Below, in pieces: positions 1 through 11,146 of a stretch of DNA of 64,000 bases. The number at the start of each line of letters is the position of its first letter. Within the stretch, counting starts at the first letter, position 1. The notes under the pieces were generated by a model. The model saw nothing but the letters and a program-made list of their open reading frames with translations. It did no database searches and was not told the origin of the DNA. The position numbers and the translations under genes were made by a program. This stretch comes from Perkinsus marinus ATCC 50983. Lineage: Eukaryota > Perkinsozoa > Perkinsida > Perkinsidae. Location of the stretch: NCBI RefSeq assembly GCF_000006405.1, contig NW_003217015.1, forward strand, positions 399,139 through 463,138, read 5' to 3'.

Positions 1-41
1 AACGTGGTAGCCTCCCGCGCGCCACAAAATTCTCGGAAAGG

Positions 42-232
42 AATTTTCGCATTCTGAGATTTCGCTTTCTGGAACGTGTTTCAGAATGCATTCTGAAGTT
101 TTCTGAACACGTTCGGAATCTATTCTGGAACGCATTCCAGAATGTGTTTGTGGGGCTGTTCTCTGAACGCGATTTTGGTGTTTTGCATTCTGGAATGCGT
201 TCTGAGTTTCGGAATGGGTTCTCTGAACACCC
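42..232. repeat. Cluster of short imperfect palindromes
   Basis: The motif TTCTGGAACGCATTCCAGAA and fragments of it (TTCTGAACACG, GCATTCTGGAATGCG, TTTCAGAATGCATTCTGA) recur at least eight times in both orientations. The central copy, near 133-155, is an almost perfect palindrome. No reading frame crosses the block. It could be a small satellite, a foldback element or a cluster of binding sites; the sequence alone does not decide. Confidence 0.6.
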
Positions 233-436
233 CGTTAGGCTCTGAAACTTGGAGGTCATATCAGGTAGAGCATAAGTACATACCTCCCTGAGCCGCAAGA
301 TGTGGTGGCTCTCGTTGTGGTGGCTGTACACGAGTCGAAAAACCGGATATGCTAAGAATGTGTGGAGGGGTGTACACGTGCTGGACGTTGGTGCTCAATC
401 AATGTTCTTGATTGAGCAGCCCCTTGAGCTGCGTGC

Positions 437-504
437 TCAAGAGTATTTTCGGGGAACGAGGAGAATTTTCGGGGCGCGGCGAGCATTTCCGGGGCGCGCC
501 GAAT
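437..504. repeat. Three tandem ~22-nt GC-rich repeats
   Basis: A unit built on ATTTTCGGGG followed by a CG-rich tail occurs three times in a row, near 443, 464 and 485. The third copy has ATTTCCGGGG. The short block lies between the palindrome cluster and the hairpin upstream of the alternative oxidase gene. No coding role is seen. Confidence 0.5.
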
Positions 505-570
505 AAGATGCCATCCTATTCCACCACGGACCGGTGTACTACAATCCGGCAATCTGTCTAGTAGAAACTG

Positions 571-639
571 AGATGCTGAATCGGGAAGGCCACTCTTGTC
601 GCAACGTTCTACAAGAGTGGTCTTCCCGCTTCAACATCT
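571..639. repeat. Inverted repeat, 29-bp arms
   Basis: Positions 571-599 and 611-639 are reverse complements at 26 of 29 positions, separated by 11 nt. The core GGGAAG(G/A)CCACTCTTGT is nearly perfect. It lies about 125 bp upstream of the alternative oxidase start. A small transposon footprint, a transcript hairpin or a regulatory cruciform are all possible. Confidence 0.75.
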
Positions 640-764
640 TGTTACAGTGTGCCTTTTTCAGAAGTCTGTGTTGATACACTCGGAAGTTGATCTTACATCA
701 GCGCAAGATTCAACCAGTTCTTGGGAATTTTCACCATCCATAAGTATATTCTTCTTGCCCATTC

Positions 765-1892
765 ATGATGTCTCCTTCGTTGCCGTTGGTCTCTGCCACA
801 ACTCTCTTTCGAGTATGGAGTAACGGCCCTACAGCCTGGAGGCCTATACGTGCTATCTCGACACCTTCTGATGCTAAAGCGAAGGAGTTCCAACAGAGTG
901 CAGCAGGTGAGTATCCTAGTAGTAGTACGTAATGGTCAAAGTTTGATTTTAGGAGCTAGTTTTAGGCCTATTTATGTTTCTCCCAAACCGTAACGTCTTC
1001 TCTACTGTCAGATCTAATTCACTTCCATTCCCACAGCCCGGCTCCGCTGAGCCGGCCTTCCGAGCCCGAGCCGCATTCGACTCACTCGTTACCCCATCCT
1101 ATTTGGGACTCGTCCTTGGTTAATGATGTAGAGCTCACTCACTATCCTCCCAATACTCTCGCTGACAAGGCAGCGTATGCATCAGTTCGATCACTCCGCA
1201 CAGTCTTCGATCTCCTCTCTGGGTACCGGTTCGGACGTCGTGATGCTAAGCTGTGGATACGTCGAGTCGTTTTCCTGGAGACGGTAGCTGGAGTGCCTGG
1301 TATGGTCGGGGCCATGAACCGTCATTTGAGGTCTTTGAGGAAGATGGAGCGCGACTTTGGTTGGATCCACACCCTCCTAGAAGAGGCTGAGAACGAGCGC
1401 ATGCACTTGATGATTGCACTCAGTCTGATGAAGCCCGGCCCTCTCTTGAGGGCGTTAGTGTTGGGCGCACAAGGCGCCTTCTTTACCTTCTACGGCCTGG
1501 CCTATGCCCTATCCCCAAACTATGCTCATAGATTCGTAGGCTACTTAGAGGAGGAGGCTGTATTGACCTATACATGCCTGCTGCAGTCTGTTGACAAAGG
1601 TGAACGGACATACATTGTTCTCGAGCCTTACTTTACTTTAGGTCAAATACCCGAGTTCGCGTTACAGCAGGCCCCCTTCGTGGCCCAGGACTACTACCAA
1701 CTGCCCTCCTCTGCTACACTAAGGGATGTATTTGCCTGCATGCGAGCTGACGAGAGCCACCACAGAGGTGAAGTTAGAGTGATGGGCTTTGATGAGTTTA
1801 TTTTTGTCAGATGTGAACCACACATTCGCTTTGATGGGGAAGTACGAACCGAACCCATTCCCCCCAGGGCATTGAATCGACACTCCATATAG
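765..1892 (+). CDS. AOX: Alternative oxidase, mitochondrial (2 exons)
   Basis: Alternative oxidase transfers electrons from ubiquinol to oxygen at the inner mitochondrial membrane, bypassing complexes III and IV. Exon 1 (765-910) starts at a double ATG and encodes an Arg/Ser-rich leader (VSATTLFRVW, RPIRAISTP) typical of a mitochondrial targeting peptide. The intron is 911-1036 (GTATCC...CCACAG), and exon 2 (1037-1892) ends in TAG. The product is about 333 aa, a normal length. Di-iron ligand motifs are all visible: FLET, EAENERMHL, LEEEAVLTYT and RADESHH. The upstream HPIW and HYPPNT stretches also match the family. A GT at 907 is the alternative donor, but it puts exon 2 out of frame. Family assignment is very secure; the exact donor is inferred from frame. 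Confidence 0.95.
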
Positions 1893-2302
1893 TTACTGCA
1901 CGACTACCCTACACCTGTTTCTAAGAGCCCCTTACGGCTGTGTGTTAGGCGGTAAGCCTACCTTTAGACTAGTAGCCACACATGTTGCTCTGCTCGACTG
2001 CTTCCTTTGATACGTCAACCTCTGTTGGTGTAGGGGGGAAGGAGGGAAGGTAGAGTTTGCCTTACTTCACTCGAAGTCTATTCTGTATGGGAATCTACTA
2101 ATGCGTCCCCTGAGAGAGAGCGCCCCAGCGACGACTAACATGACGGAGGGCTCATCATCCTAGGGTTTCAAACTCTAGAAATGAGAATGGGAAATGTAGT
2201 TGCATTGAGGATCTGTGTTGTGTTGTTGAGTCAAAGACTAGCCTGGTACTTGACGGCTGAACCTGTCGCTGTGGACTATGATGGTCAGAGCCTTTCTTCG
2301 AT
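1893..2302. other. Intergenic spacer
   Basis: This 410-bp spacer separates the alternative oxidase stop from the inferred start of the CDPK-like gene. I see no convincing exon, tRNA or repeat in it. It presumably holds the 3' end of one gene and the promoter of the next. Confidence 0.4.
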
Positions 2303-5300
2303 ATGTTTAATGGCAGTAGTAGCGGCAGTCCTGAACAGTCCACCGTCACCAGGCCACTGTACTCCCCATTGAACGTCCACTATCGCCATACTGGTCCGCA
2401 ACCACAGCTTGGTGGCTTCGGCCCGCAGCATAGGAGCCCTCGGCCCTCTCTATCCCCTGGGCCCTTCTACCCAATGCCTCTTGTGCATACAGTGCAGCCA
2501 ACCTCCCCACCTTCCTTCGCTAGGCCGGTCTTGAGGTTAGTTACTCTGGCGAGGTGTCGTAGTAGTGCTCATGTGCAGACGCAATAGCTACAATGGGATG
2601 TCCCCTCAAAGGCCCTCTACACCCGTCTACTTCCCCACTATACTCGACAATGTGAGCCCTCCTTCCCTGTGCCCATCCATGGCTGGGACCCCGAGGATCC
2701 AACCTCGGTCGACACTTGGCAATGACCGGAGGTACGTCCAGTCCTTCATCGTTATTATGGTCATCATCGTCCCAGGCCTTCCTTCTCTTTCGGTGGTCCA
2801 AGCATGGTCGGGACTCCCCTAGGGGGAAGAGTTGGTCAGCAGCAGCAGCAGCAACCGGAGCGTAGGAACTCCGCGGCTCCAGGGAGTGGGGGCAATCCTG
2901 GCTTCATAAAGTCCTACACTACAGGTAGGTGACCATAGCTACACCCAACCATGATACCGATTCAGGTTTTGTATTCACCAATGGTACGAGCAGCACTTCC
3001 ACTAGGCCAACTCCTCGAACACCTGAGACGGTCGCCTCCACGCCCCCTCCCCCGCATGCCAGTAATGGTCGAACTGGGATGATCAGATATCCCGACACAA
3101 TGACTGTCCCCCGTGCCCCTAAGAAGGTAGTGTTCGAGACCATGCCCCTTCCCCTTGGACCAGTGCCTAACAGGTATCGTTCGTCCTGGAGGAGACCGCT
3201 AGTGATGTTGGGTCATCCCCTCGTATCCCTTCGGAATGCGTCCGCCTGCCTGCGATGACCCCTGCTACCAGCGTACCTGCCAGGGGGCGACGACACCATC
3301 TTTATCATGGACTCAAGGTACGGTCTCCCACAACCGCCATCACAGCCGTTCCGCGGCCCTTTGCCACCTCCCCGGGTGGGCATCTCCTCATGCGTGCTAA
3401 GACAGTCACGGACTGCACCGAGATAGAGTCATTCACCAACACTTTGGCGGAGGTCATGTGTCACCCCCGTAGAGTCGCTAGGCTCGCCGAGGAGGTCACA
3501 ATGCACGGGTAGGCAAATCCCCTCCCTTGATTGCAGCTATCGAGTCTGACTGTAGGTTGCCGACCGCCCCGGCAGGGTTCCGAAGGCTGGTGACTACCAT
3601 CATTGCTAGACTCAGCAGCTCGAGCCCTTTCAAGCTGTCATTGGAGGCCCGTCTCTTCAACGGGGGCAGCGCTTCGCTGTCGGCATTGCCCGACACGGCA
3701 GTTGAACGCCTCTGGGCCAGGTTCAGGAAGGACGGGGCTGAATATGGTATAACTCTCTATCGTCTTCTTCCAGAGATATGGTCATTGACAGGTCCAGCCG
3801 GAGTAGTGGAGAGCATCTTGGTCCTGCTACATGACGCTCTGGCTAGCAAGGAATGTCGGGGGTCACTGGTCGTGGGCAGAAGGCTGAAAGAATACTACAC
3901 GGTGATGGCTCCTTCCTCACCCTCCTCCTTATGTTGGACCTCAGGTATCGGATCAGTGTGTTGGTGGTGGGGCATATGGTACTGTCCGCTTCTGTTGGCC
4001 TAGTGTACGCCGGACTGTGGATGTGGCCACACCGATGGCGACTCCATCGCAGGGGGGTCCTAGTCAAGATATGCGGAGGATGATGAGACAAGTAAGGCGC
4101 CTGTGGATGCTGCAGTGGAGTGCCCAGTCCTTGGTAGCGTTCGGCCGGGGTCCACGCCACGCCGTCGCATAGAGGAGGAGGGAGTCCAGCATTGGGGCCT
4201 AGGAAGTCCCCTGATGTGGTATCGATGTCCAATAGAAGCTGTCGAGTCGGTAGGTCGTCCTGCCTTACCTCGGTATGTCGCTAGTAATGCCGCCGCTCTC
4301 TGTAGTTAAGTCCATATACACAATGAGTGACAGTAAATGCTCCTCGGGAGTGGGAGTAGTCCTCCTTGGTGAGATAGGAGCAATGCTAAGGCTGGACCAT
4401 CCCTGCATAGTCAAGATGCATGAGTACTACTCCATCACCCTCCGCCTCTTCCTACCCCTGGTATCCAGGTACTTCCATGGTCCTTCAGGCATCCACATCA
4501 TCATGGACAGGGTCCGCGGCGGCAGTATGGGGCCGGCCCTCTGGGAGCATCTTATCAGGTACCTGGCATTACCCTCAGCGTGGCATTGGAGACAGCCAAG
4601 GTCCGTGGGACTGGTATTAGCTTCGATGAGGCTGTCGAGATAGTCCACCAGCTGACCCTAGCTGTGTCTCACACTCACTCTAGGAAGGTGGTACCCTCCC
4701 ACCGGCGTGAGCCGTGCTAGCCTGGACCACAGATCATCCATAAGGACATCAAACTGTGCAACATAGTGGTCAACGGTCTACGAATGCAGTACAGTCACCA
4801 TCACTATCATCAAGGCTCTCCCCATGCAGGACAGCTCCCACCGGAACTGACAACACCCCCACAACCACAACAGGAGGACGAGGAGCATGCGATGAGGTCG
4901 TCCTAAGGCCCCTCTTAGTAGTAGCATAGCTCCACCCTAGGTTGCTGCGTCTGAGGGTCACACTTCTGGACTTCGGCTTTGCGGAGACTCTGATGGACTC
5001 GAGGGAGCGAAGGAGCAAAGTGGGCCTAAAGGGTTTGTATGTCACTATGAAGGTGGCCCTTTAGGCTGAGGGCAGCCCTATGTATGCAGCCCCGGAGGTA
5101 TTCGAACGTAACTTTGGACTACTGTGTGACTCCTGGTCTCTGGGAGTTGTAGCGTAAGGCTGCTGTTATGAGGGGTACTGGAGGAGTGTGTGGGTCGACA
5201 GGTACAGTCTGTTTACCGGAGGTAGTTTCCCCTTCCAATGCAGCAACGTAGATGAGCTCACCCATATCCTCCTGCAATCTGATTATCATGACCTCACTAA

Positions 5301-6281
5301 ACAGTCCTGGCATGCTGCAATACAAACCCACGTATGGGATGTCGTCTTCCGATGGGAAGGGCCACTGGGCGTTGCTCGTTAGGTTAGTAGCATCGATCCT
5401 GTAGCTGGCGATTTCGTACATCGATGTTTGCAACGGGATGAGTCGAGACGATATTCAGCTCCCCAGCTGGTCCATCATGAGCTCCTCACTAGGAAGGCCC
5501 CCGTGGTGAGGAAATGTATAACATCTTACATTCGAGTCGGGAACGATATTCAGAGTTTGTCAGTACTCGTAGATATCGGGGCATTCTTGTTAATAGTGTT
5601 TTGATAATGTTAAAACCAGCGCCATACGTATCCATGTTGGTTGGACATCATTTCGTAGTCGGTCTAGGGGAGACCATGTGGTCCTCGCTCAGATGCACAG
5701 CCATTCGCTGCCGGAGCCGCTCTTCAAAGCTGCACTCAAGTGAGACTGGCTATTATCATCGGACTCCGATGATGTCCGATCCCGATTAGTTTCGCTCGAG
5801 CTCCGGCAGATCATCGTGAAGCTCACCGACTTGTTGCATCGCGAACTTCAGTTGGTTCGAATTCGTCGAGACTTTGCCGACTCTTCTTGCAACTCGCCGA
5901 GCCGACTCATGGTCACATCACGGTGGGTATCATGGAGAGGGTGAGTCCCAAGGACTATCACCTCGCCGAAGAAAAATCTATCTCATCTTAGGCATTTTCC
6001 CAGCATGCTACTCTGGCAAGGGCACGCGAGTTGGTGTCTCAGCTGCGAAAAGACAGTCGGGGCAACATAGGATTTTCTGAGTTTGTTGCTGCTGTAACTT
6101 ATAGATGTGGGTCTCTAACTCGGAGTCCACCGTGCCTCTCCAAAACGTATTCTCAGGCCTGCCAATAGACCCCTGCCTCTCTGATGAGATCTATCGCTAC
6201 GTCGTACGCCATTCCAACCATCATGGTCACTACTCAACGCTCCGTCGATATCTTCACTCATCTCGAACGTTCATGAAGTAA
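2303..6281 (+). CDS. Divergent CDPK-like Ser/Thr kinase with degenerate EF-hand (multi-exon)
   Basis: The first ~1.7 kb encodes low-complexity Pro/Ser/Thr-rich exons, beginning MFNGSSSGSPEQ. Kinase subdomains follow in order: GEIGAMLRLDHPCIVKMHEYY (III-IV, near 4360), IHIIMDRVRGGSM (V, ~4490), the catalytic loop IIHKDIKLCNIVVN (~4735), LLDFGFAETL (DFG, ~4962), YAAPEVF (APE, ~5085), DSWSLGVV (IX, ~5130) and HRCLQRDESRRYSAPQLVHHE (XI, ~5420). After the kinase core, LRKDSRGNIGFSEFVAAV (~6040-6095) reads as an EF-hand. The exon ending near 5939 (THGHITVGIMER) may be a worn one. Kinase followed by EF-hands is the calcium-dependent kinase arrangement of plants and alveolates. HKD replaces HRD, and the glycine loop is not clear. 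The last exon ends in TAA at 6281. Internal exon limits are approximate. The region 5605-6281 could instead be a separate gene. Confidence 0.7.
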
Positions 6282-7450
6282 ACTCAACAGATGCCAATGG
6301 AATATCACCGTGCCGTGTGTGGCTGGTACGATCCTTTTGGTAGGTTTCTCCAAACTGCACTCCAACCCGAATCTGAACCTGCGAGGCAATTCTTCACCCC
6401 TCGCATATTAGGACGGAGCAATACCGTATCTATTTAATACCACCCATTATTCTACTCACAATATATCAGTAATTCAATACTGTGCACATCAACGCGGAAT
6501 CATCACCTAGTGCTTTTTATCTCTCCTAAGTCACAATCGGTTTTTCTAAACTCATTCACTACTGGCTATTCGTTTATATATGCGAGGAGCTACGATGCAG
6601 AGGCTATCGTTGTAGTTCCCTATGTCGTTTGAAGTCCTATTAGTAATTGAAGTGACGAGTTTCCTGTATTGATTATCGCCCGATTGGGCTCTTGCAATTT
6701 GTATGTCGCTATCGTATACGAACCACACGCTACTTCCATGTGATAGAGAGGTTTCGACCGAGCCTGTACTAGTGATGTTCACAGTGGGGAAGTGGGGCTT
6801 CCCGAAATGATGGGGCAGAGTCCAGGAAAATCTTATGGAGACCTCACATGCTAACCACTCCGTAACGCTATGATGATAGCGAAGGCGACAGAGAGTATAA
6901 TTTCACTCCGCCCAGATCCGTTAGCATTATTGTAGCTGATCTCGTCGTAAACTCCGACCATGGGAACAGTCTGCTATCTACCTGTAAGTTGACTGACATG
7001 ATATTGGTTGTTGATCAAGATGTCGGCAAAATCGTGCCAAGTTGGCACAAACCACACTCGAGTTCAGAAGGATGAACAACATCAGCATCACCCTTCAATA
7101 ATCAGGCTGCTTCAGCTTCTAACCATTCCTTCTCTACCCGTCAGCCGCGCTTTTCTTCCTGTGCTGTGCCGACAAGGGCAACGACTGCAGATGACGTCTG
7201 ACGAGAGGCCAAGACTGTATTTGACTATCGGCCAGGCCGATACGAAGAGCGAGGAAATGCTCGTAGACCGAATGCTTAGGAAGGACACGTTCTTCTAAGA
7301 TTTGAACGATAGCATAGTTATGAGAAGCTAAACCCAAGAAAGATCCCAAGGAGGTTTCGGCTCGTGAACTTCAAGTCGATCGAAAATAGCTGCTATTCGG
7401 AATCTATCGCTGTGTGGCACGAGTGATGTACTTCTGTGTGGAAATATATG
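6282..7450. other. Intergenic region
   Basis: Between the kinase gene and the first initiator tRNA I find only short frames without family resemblance or convincing splice structure. The region is AT-richer than the flanking genes. Nothing further is supported. Confidence 0.4.
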
Positions 7451-7523
7451 AGCAGCTTGGCGCAGTGGATAGCGTGTTGGGCTCATAACCCAAAGGTCCC
7501 TTGATCGAAACAAGGAGCTGCTA
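7451..7523 (+). tRNA. Initiator tRNA-Met (CAT), copy 1
   Basis: The acceptor stem AGCAGCT/AGCTGCT pairs 7 of 7. The D arm is GCGCAGTGGATAGCGT and the anticodon loop CTCATAA carries CAT. The T arm CCTTG-ATCGAAA-CAAGG pairs fully. The A1 start and the T-loop lacking TTC (ATCGAAA) are marks of eukaryotic initiator tRNAs. No intron is present. Confidence 0.93.
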
Positions 7524-7736
7524 TTTAAAACATAGCTCTGCCAACCTATCATCTTGTAGTCAAGTTACGAGTCGAAATCTTCGAGTTAACACGCAACAAA
7601 GAGTCCGGGCGCATCTTAAGTATCAAGTCTAACCGAACCGAGTAAAACTCTCTATGAGTAACCCCGCGAAGTGGACAGAATGCTTGCAAATTTGTGAAAT
7701 ATTTCGTGTAATTGGATGACATAAATATATTTTATC

Positions 7737-7809
7737 AGCAGCTTGGCGCAGTGGATAGCGTGTTGGGCTCATAACCCAAAGGTCCCTTGATCGAAACAAG
7801 GAGCTGCTA
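7737..7809 (+). tRNA. Initiator tRNA-Met (CAT), copy 2
   Basis: This is identical to the copy at 7451-7523 over the whole mature tRNA, in the same orientation 286 bp downstream. The 5' flank TTTATCAGCAG resembles that of the copies at the right end of the window, suggesting related duplications. It folds as a complete cloverleaf with anticodon CAT. Confidence 0.93.
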
Positions 7810-7881
7810 TTACTGATCAGGACGTGCTGACATGTCCATGTCCGCCTGTGGTTGTAACTTACAACTTGTAAGTGTGGAAGT

Positions 7882-7960
7882 AACTTTGCGAAGTGGGTGG
7901 CGTCACGCTATTAGCGTATTGGTTTCATAACTCAAAGGTTCTTCTATCAGAACGACTCGT
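7882..7960 (+). pseudogene. Decayed initiator tRNA-Met copy
   Basis: The stretch TTAGCGTATTGGTTTCATAACTCAAAGG is recognisably the middle of the initiator tRNA found twice just upstream. The anticodon stem has lost pairs and no acceptor stem can be formed. A self-pairing T-arm-like GTTCT/AGAAC remains. It is read as a third, decayed tandem copy. Confidence 0.55.
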
Positions 7961-8414
7961 TCCGAACGAGGATTTACACATACGGTGAGGAAGTATATTG
8001 GCAGAGGTTATCTCGCCCTGTGGACAAGACTCATTGGCATGATGAAAGTAGACAATTTAGAAGGCCAAAACTGATCCCTCGGGAGCTAAGGTGCATCGAT
8101 GCGAGTCTAACTAAGCTGCGAGTCTAACTCAGAACAGACACAGACACACACACGGTGAGAAGATATTTCACGATATGCCGAACCGGTTCCCTCGAACACG
8201 AAGCTGAAGGTCCTTCTGCCACTATATTCCACAATGTGCTAGACAGACCGAGTATATTTTATTTCCTCGCTGGCGTGTGATATTCCGGCTACTTTGTTGC
8301 TCTCCTATTCCTGTCGTAGCGTCACAAGTTAATGGGTCAATGCCAATACTTCCAACTGCTGAGTAACACAACCCGCTGTGAGAAAAACACGATGGAAACG
8401 AGGCTGGATGGGAA
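7961..8414. other. Intergenic region
   Basis: No gene is supported. A short direct repeat (GCGAGTCTAACT, twice near 8100-8130) precedes a small CA-rich run. The stop codon of the next minus-strand gene lies at 8415. Confidence 0.35.
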
Positions 8415-9457
8415 CTAAAGGGGTTCGTCTAGCACATAGACCGGACTTCCTCGCCTAGGCCGAGGCCCCTCATCCACCTCCTCTGTGGGTTCGGGCGGCG
8501 ATGCTGCCCAGTTGTCTGAGGGAATGTCGACATAGACCCGTGTAGTCACTAATTAGACCTATCTCACCTCCCTGATCCTGCTGCGGCCATTGAGTCTCTT
8601 CTTGCTCCCACTTTTCCTTTTCTCTTTCATACAACTGAACCCTCAACGGTATCTTATACCGTGCTGGCTCTTCCTCTTGATCTTCTTCTGTGGGAGCCAA
8701 ACACACTCCCTGAGAACAAATGTTACGAGGGTGAAACATATGTCCAATATCATCGAAGACCCATTCCCGTGCCGAAACATGTCTACGCGTCTTTCAATTA
8801 ATTATCCATCGTCGGGCGACAAGTCTTACCCCCGCTCGACTCCTCCAAGACCCTGCTCGTGTATCCCACATCGGCCCATCCGTCCTGATAGACGCTAGAT
8901 GAGGTTGTCTGCTCCAGCTCCGATTCTCACCTCTCTCGTATCGGTGACGGTGATCGTTGACGATACCAGTCATGATCCCATCGCCGTCCATGCGTACGCC
9001 TTCGCTTATGCCTACCAGTATGCCATCGACCTCTCGCTACTGATCGCTCCTCTTACCGGTGCTGGAGTTCCTCATACTTTCCAACGTCGTAGGCCTCATT
9101 CAGAGGGTTGAAAGGATCCGCAGGTCGCGACTCATCATCATCCTCCGGGTCACATTGGAGTAGCCCAGAGGTGCTCACAGATTCGTCTCCATCCTGCTCA
9201 CGGTGGTGGTGATGATGGTGGTGCTTTTTTTCCTTCTTTTTCTTCTTCTTATGCTTCTTCTCCTTGCTCTTCTCATCATCTTCCTTGCTGCTGTCCAAAT
9301 CTATCACTTCTCCATCTGGCGTCTTGGCTTTCTTCTCTTTCTTGGACTTCTTCTTCTTCTTCTTCTTCTTTTTCTTCTCTTTCTTCTCGGTACTGTCTCC
9401 TCGAACATCGGCATTCGTCAATCGGTTCTGATACATCCTGAAGCAGTGAATACGCAA
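8415..9457 (-). CDS. Lys-rich and RS-like nuclear protein (C-terminal exons)
   Basis: On the minus strand the upstream exon (~9447-9047) contains a long poly-Lys tract and then DGEVIDLDSSKEDDEKSKEK, a run of His and an acidic patch. It ends GKYEELQHR at a GTAAGAG donor. A following exon reads HKRRRTHGRRWDHDWYRQRS PSPIRER, an RS-like composition. The terminal exons encode YKIPLRVQLYEREKEKWEQE and NWAASPPEPTEEVDEGPRPR, and end in TAG at 8415-8417. Composition suggests a nuclear or splicing-associated protein, but I do not recognise a family. The true start lies further upstream, possibly as far as 10,863. Charge-rich repeats can arise in unrelated proteins, so function is not assigned. Confidence 0.5.
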
Positions 9458-9814
9458 TGATATGACTATGTTGTCGGCATCTGGTGAGAGATCACAAGAA
9501 ACTCAGTCTACAAAATTTCGATGATTGCGTCAGGGTTCCGATTTTCTTGACCCGATCTCGTCCATCAGGCAACACCGAGGCATGCGTTGGGCATCGAGTT
9601 GAGCGACTCGGCACATAATGCCATCGTTCGAAGAACTCAAAACTGTGATGATAAGGCAATTGTCGAATGATGTCCGATCAGCTGAATTGGCATCCGAATC
9701 GTGGTTGACGTGACCCACGTCACGTGAGATAGTTTCAGGGCAAGTCAGTGGTGGGGCTCAACTGGATCAATCTCTTCTAGCTACTCGTTTCAGTAGCTGC
9801 CAGCTACTAGCTAG

Positions 9815-10863
9815 TTATAGCGACATACATTCATCTACACATAAGTTAACCCTCTGACTGAGTGACACCTCAAGCTGACACTCGAAAATAATCGATCGTC
9901 CAAATCTGCTAAGCCCAGGGGAGTAAAATGCGCATCCGGAACCAGAAGCCGAAATTGTTGGTAAGCACAAGGTGTACCAAACCATTGACTCCGGGATCTC
10001 AGCACACAAGTCGCGGCGAAGCATTTTCTATAGCTCTCGCTGACTCGCGGGCTGCCAACTGAGCCCAAACTCAGCGAAGTTAGCACGATAAATGGGCCTT
10101 ACAGTAAACGTTGTAGCTTAGTCGAAAGCCAAGTGTATTCATCGACCCGATCAAAGCACCTCGAATATTCTGTGCGGAGTGCGAGCCGCTCACCAGTCCG
10201 AAAGCGACGGCTTTGGACTGCATGGTCCCAGATATCTCAAGGAAGGCAACCTCTAACACATCGAGAGCATGACCGTTGTGGAAGTCCCGCCCTTAAGGTA
10301 TGAGATAACGTCTGTCAATAATGTATTGCGAGACACCGTCAGGCATCGTCGGCCAACATCTCAGCCCAATTACGGAATCCTGGTGTAGTCGAAACGACTA
10401 CTATAACCTGGACGGAAGTCTCTGGATATCTTCTTCTCTGAAGGCTATTGAGGATTCCGTCAATACCAAAATACAATGGAGGCCTTCAGCGAGAGGAGAA
10501 CCATGTCCGTTACAGAGCTCGAGTAGTTCTCGGTAAGCTTTCGTGGTGTTGGGGCATACAGTAAGCATATAGTTGAGCTGAACTGTGTAGAACTTGCCCA
10601 TGGCAACCATGGAGGACTTATCTCGCAAATTTTATGGCATCCTCGTGATGTATGGCCACCAAAGAGCACACATCAATTACGGAGTTAGCAGAACTTAACC
10701 GAAACTCTTACCCATGTTCCTGTGAGAACTCCATAGCCATGATCTCTGCTTCAGTAAAACCAGAGTCCAGCATCTTCTGCCTCTTCCGTTCCTTCTCTGC
10801 GAGCTTCAACACACCAGAATCATCTGCCTGAGAATCTCCTGCTTTGCCGTCAGACTTGGCCAT
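9815..10863 (-). CDS. Possible exons of an unidentified protein
   Basis: Several minus-strand stretches look coding but cannot be joined with confidence. One begins MAKSDGKAGDSQADDSGVLK at 10863 and runs through a charged helix to a GTAAGAG donor at about 10711. Another, at about 10625-10400, reads GKFYTVQLNYMLTVCPNTTK. A third, near 10290-10100, reads NGHALDVLEVAFLEISGTMQ. They may be the 5' part of the Lys-rich gene that ends at 8415, or one or two separate genes. No family is recognised. Confidence 0.25.
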
Positions 10864-11146
10864 TCTAGTGGAGTAGCGGCAAGCGCCGCACTGATGGCAT
10901 AATACTGCAAAATAAAACCTAGCCGTATGACGAAGAACGCCCACTGCTTTCCACATTGGTCCAACGTGATGCCCTTCCCAACCCAAAGGACACTCGAGAT
11001 GGATATCACTGCGGCTTGCTCGCTACCAAATTTATAGCAATAACCCTTCAACAGTTGATTCAATGATACCCCACTCAACGCAATACTCGGGTATTGAATA
11101 GTTGGATCCCCTCTAGGTAACGGAATTCGACTTCAAATGATACACT

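Noticed and set aside
6552-7298. Short open frames on both strands between the CDPK-like gene and the tRNA cluster.
   Set aside because: They have no splice context and no recognisable motif, and codon usage gives no support.
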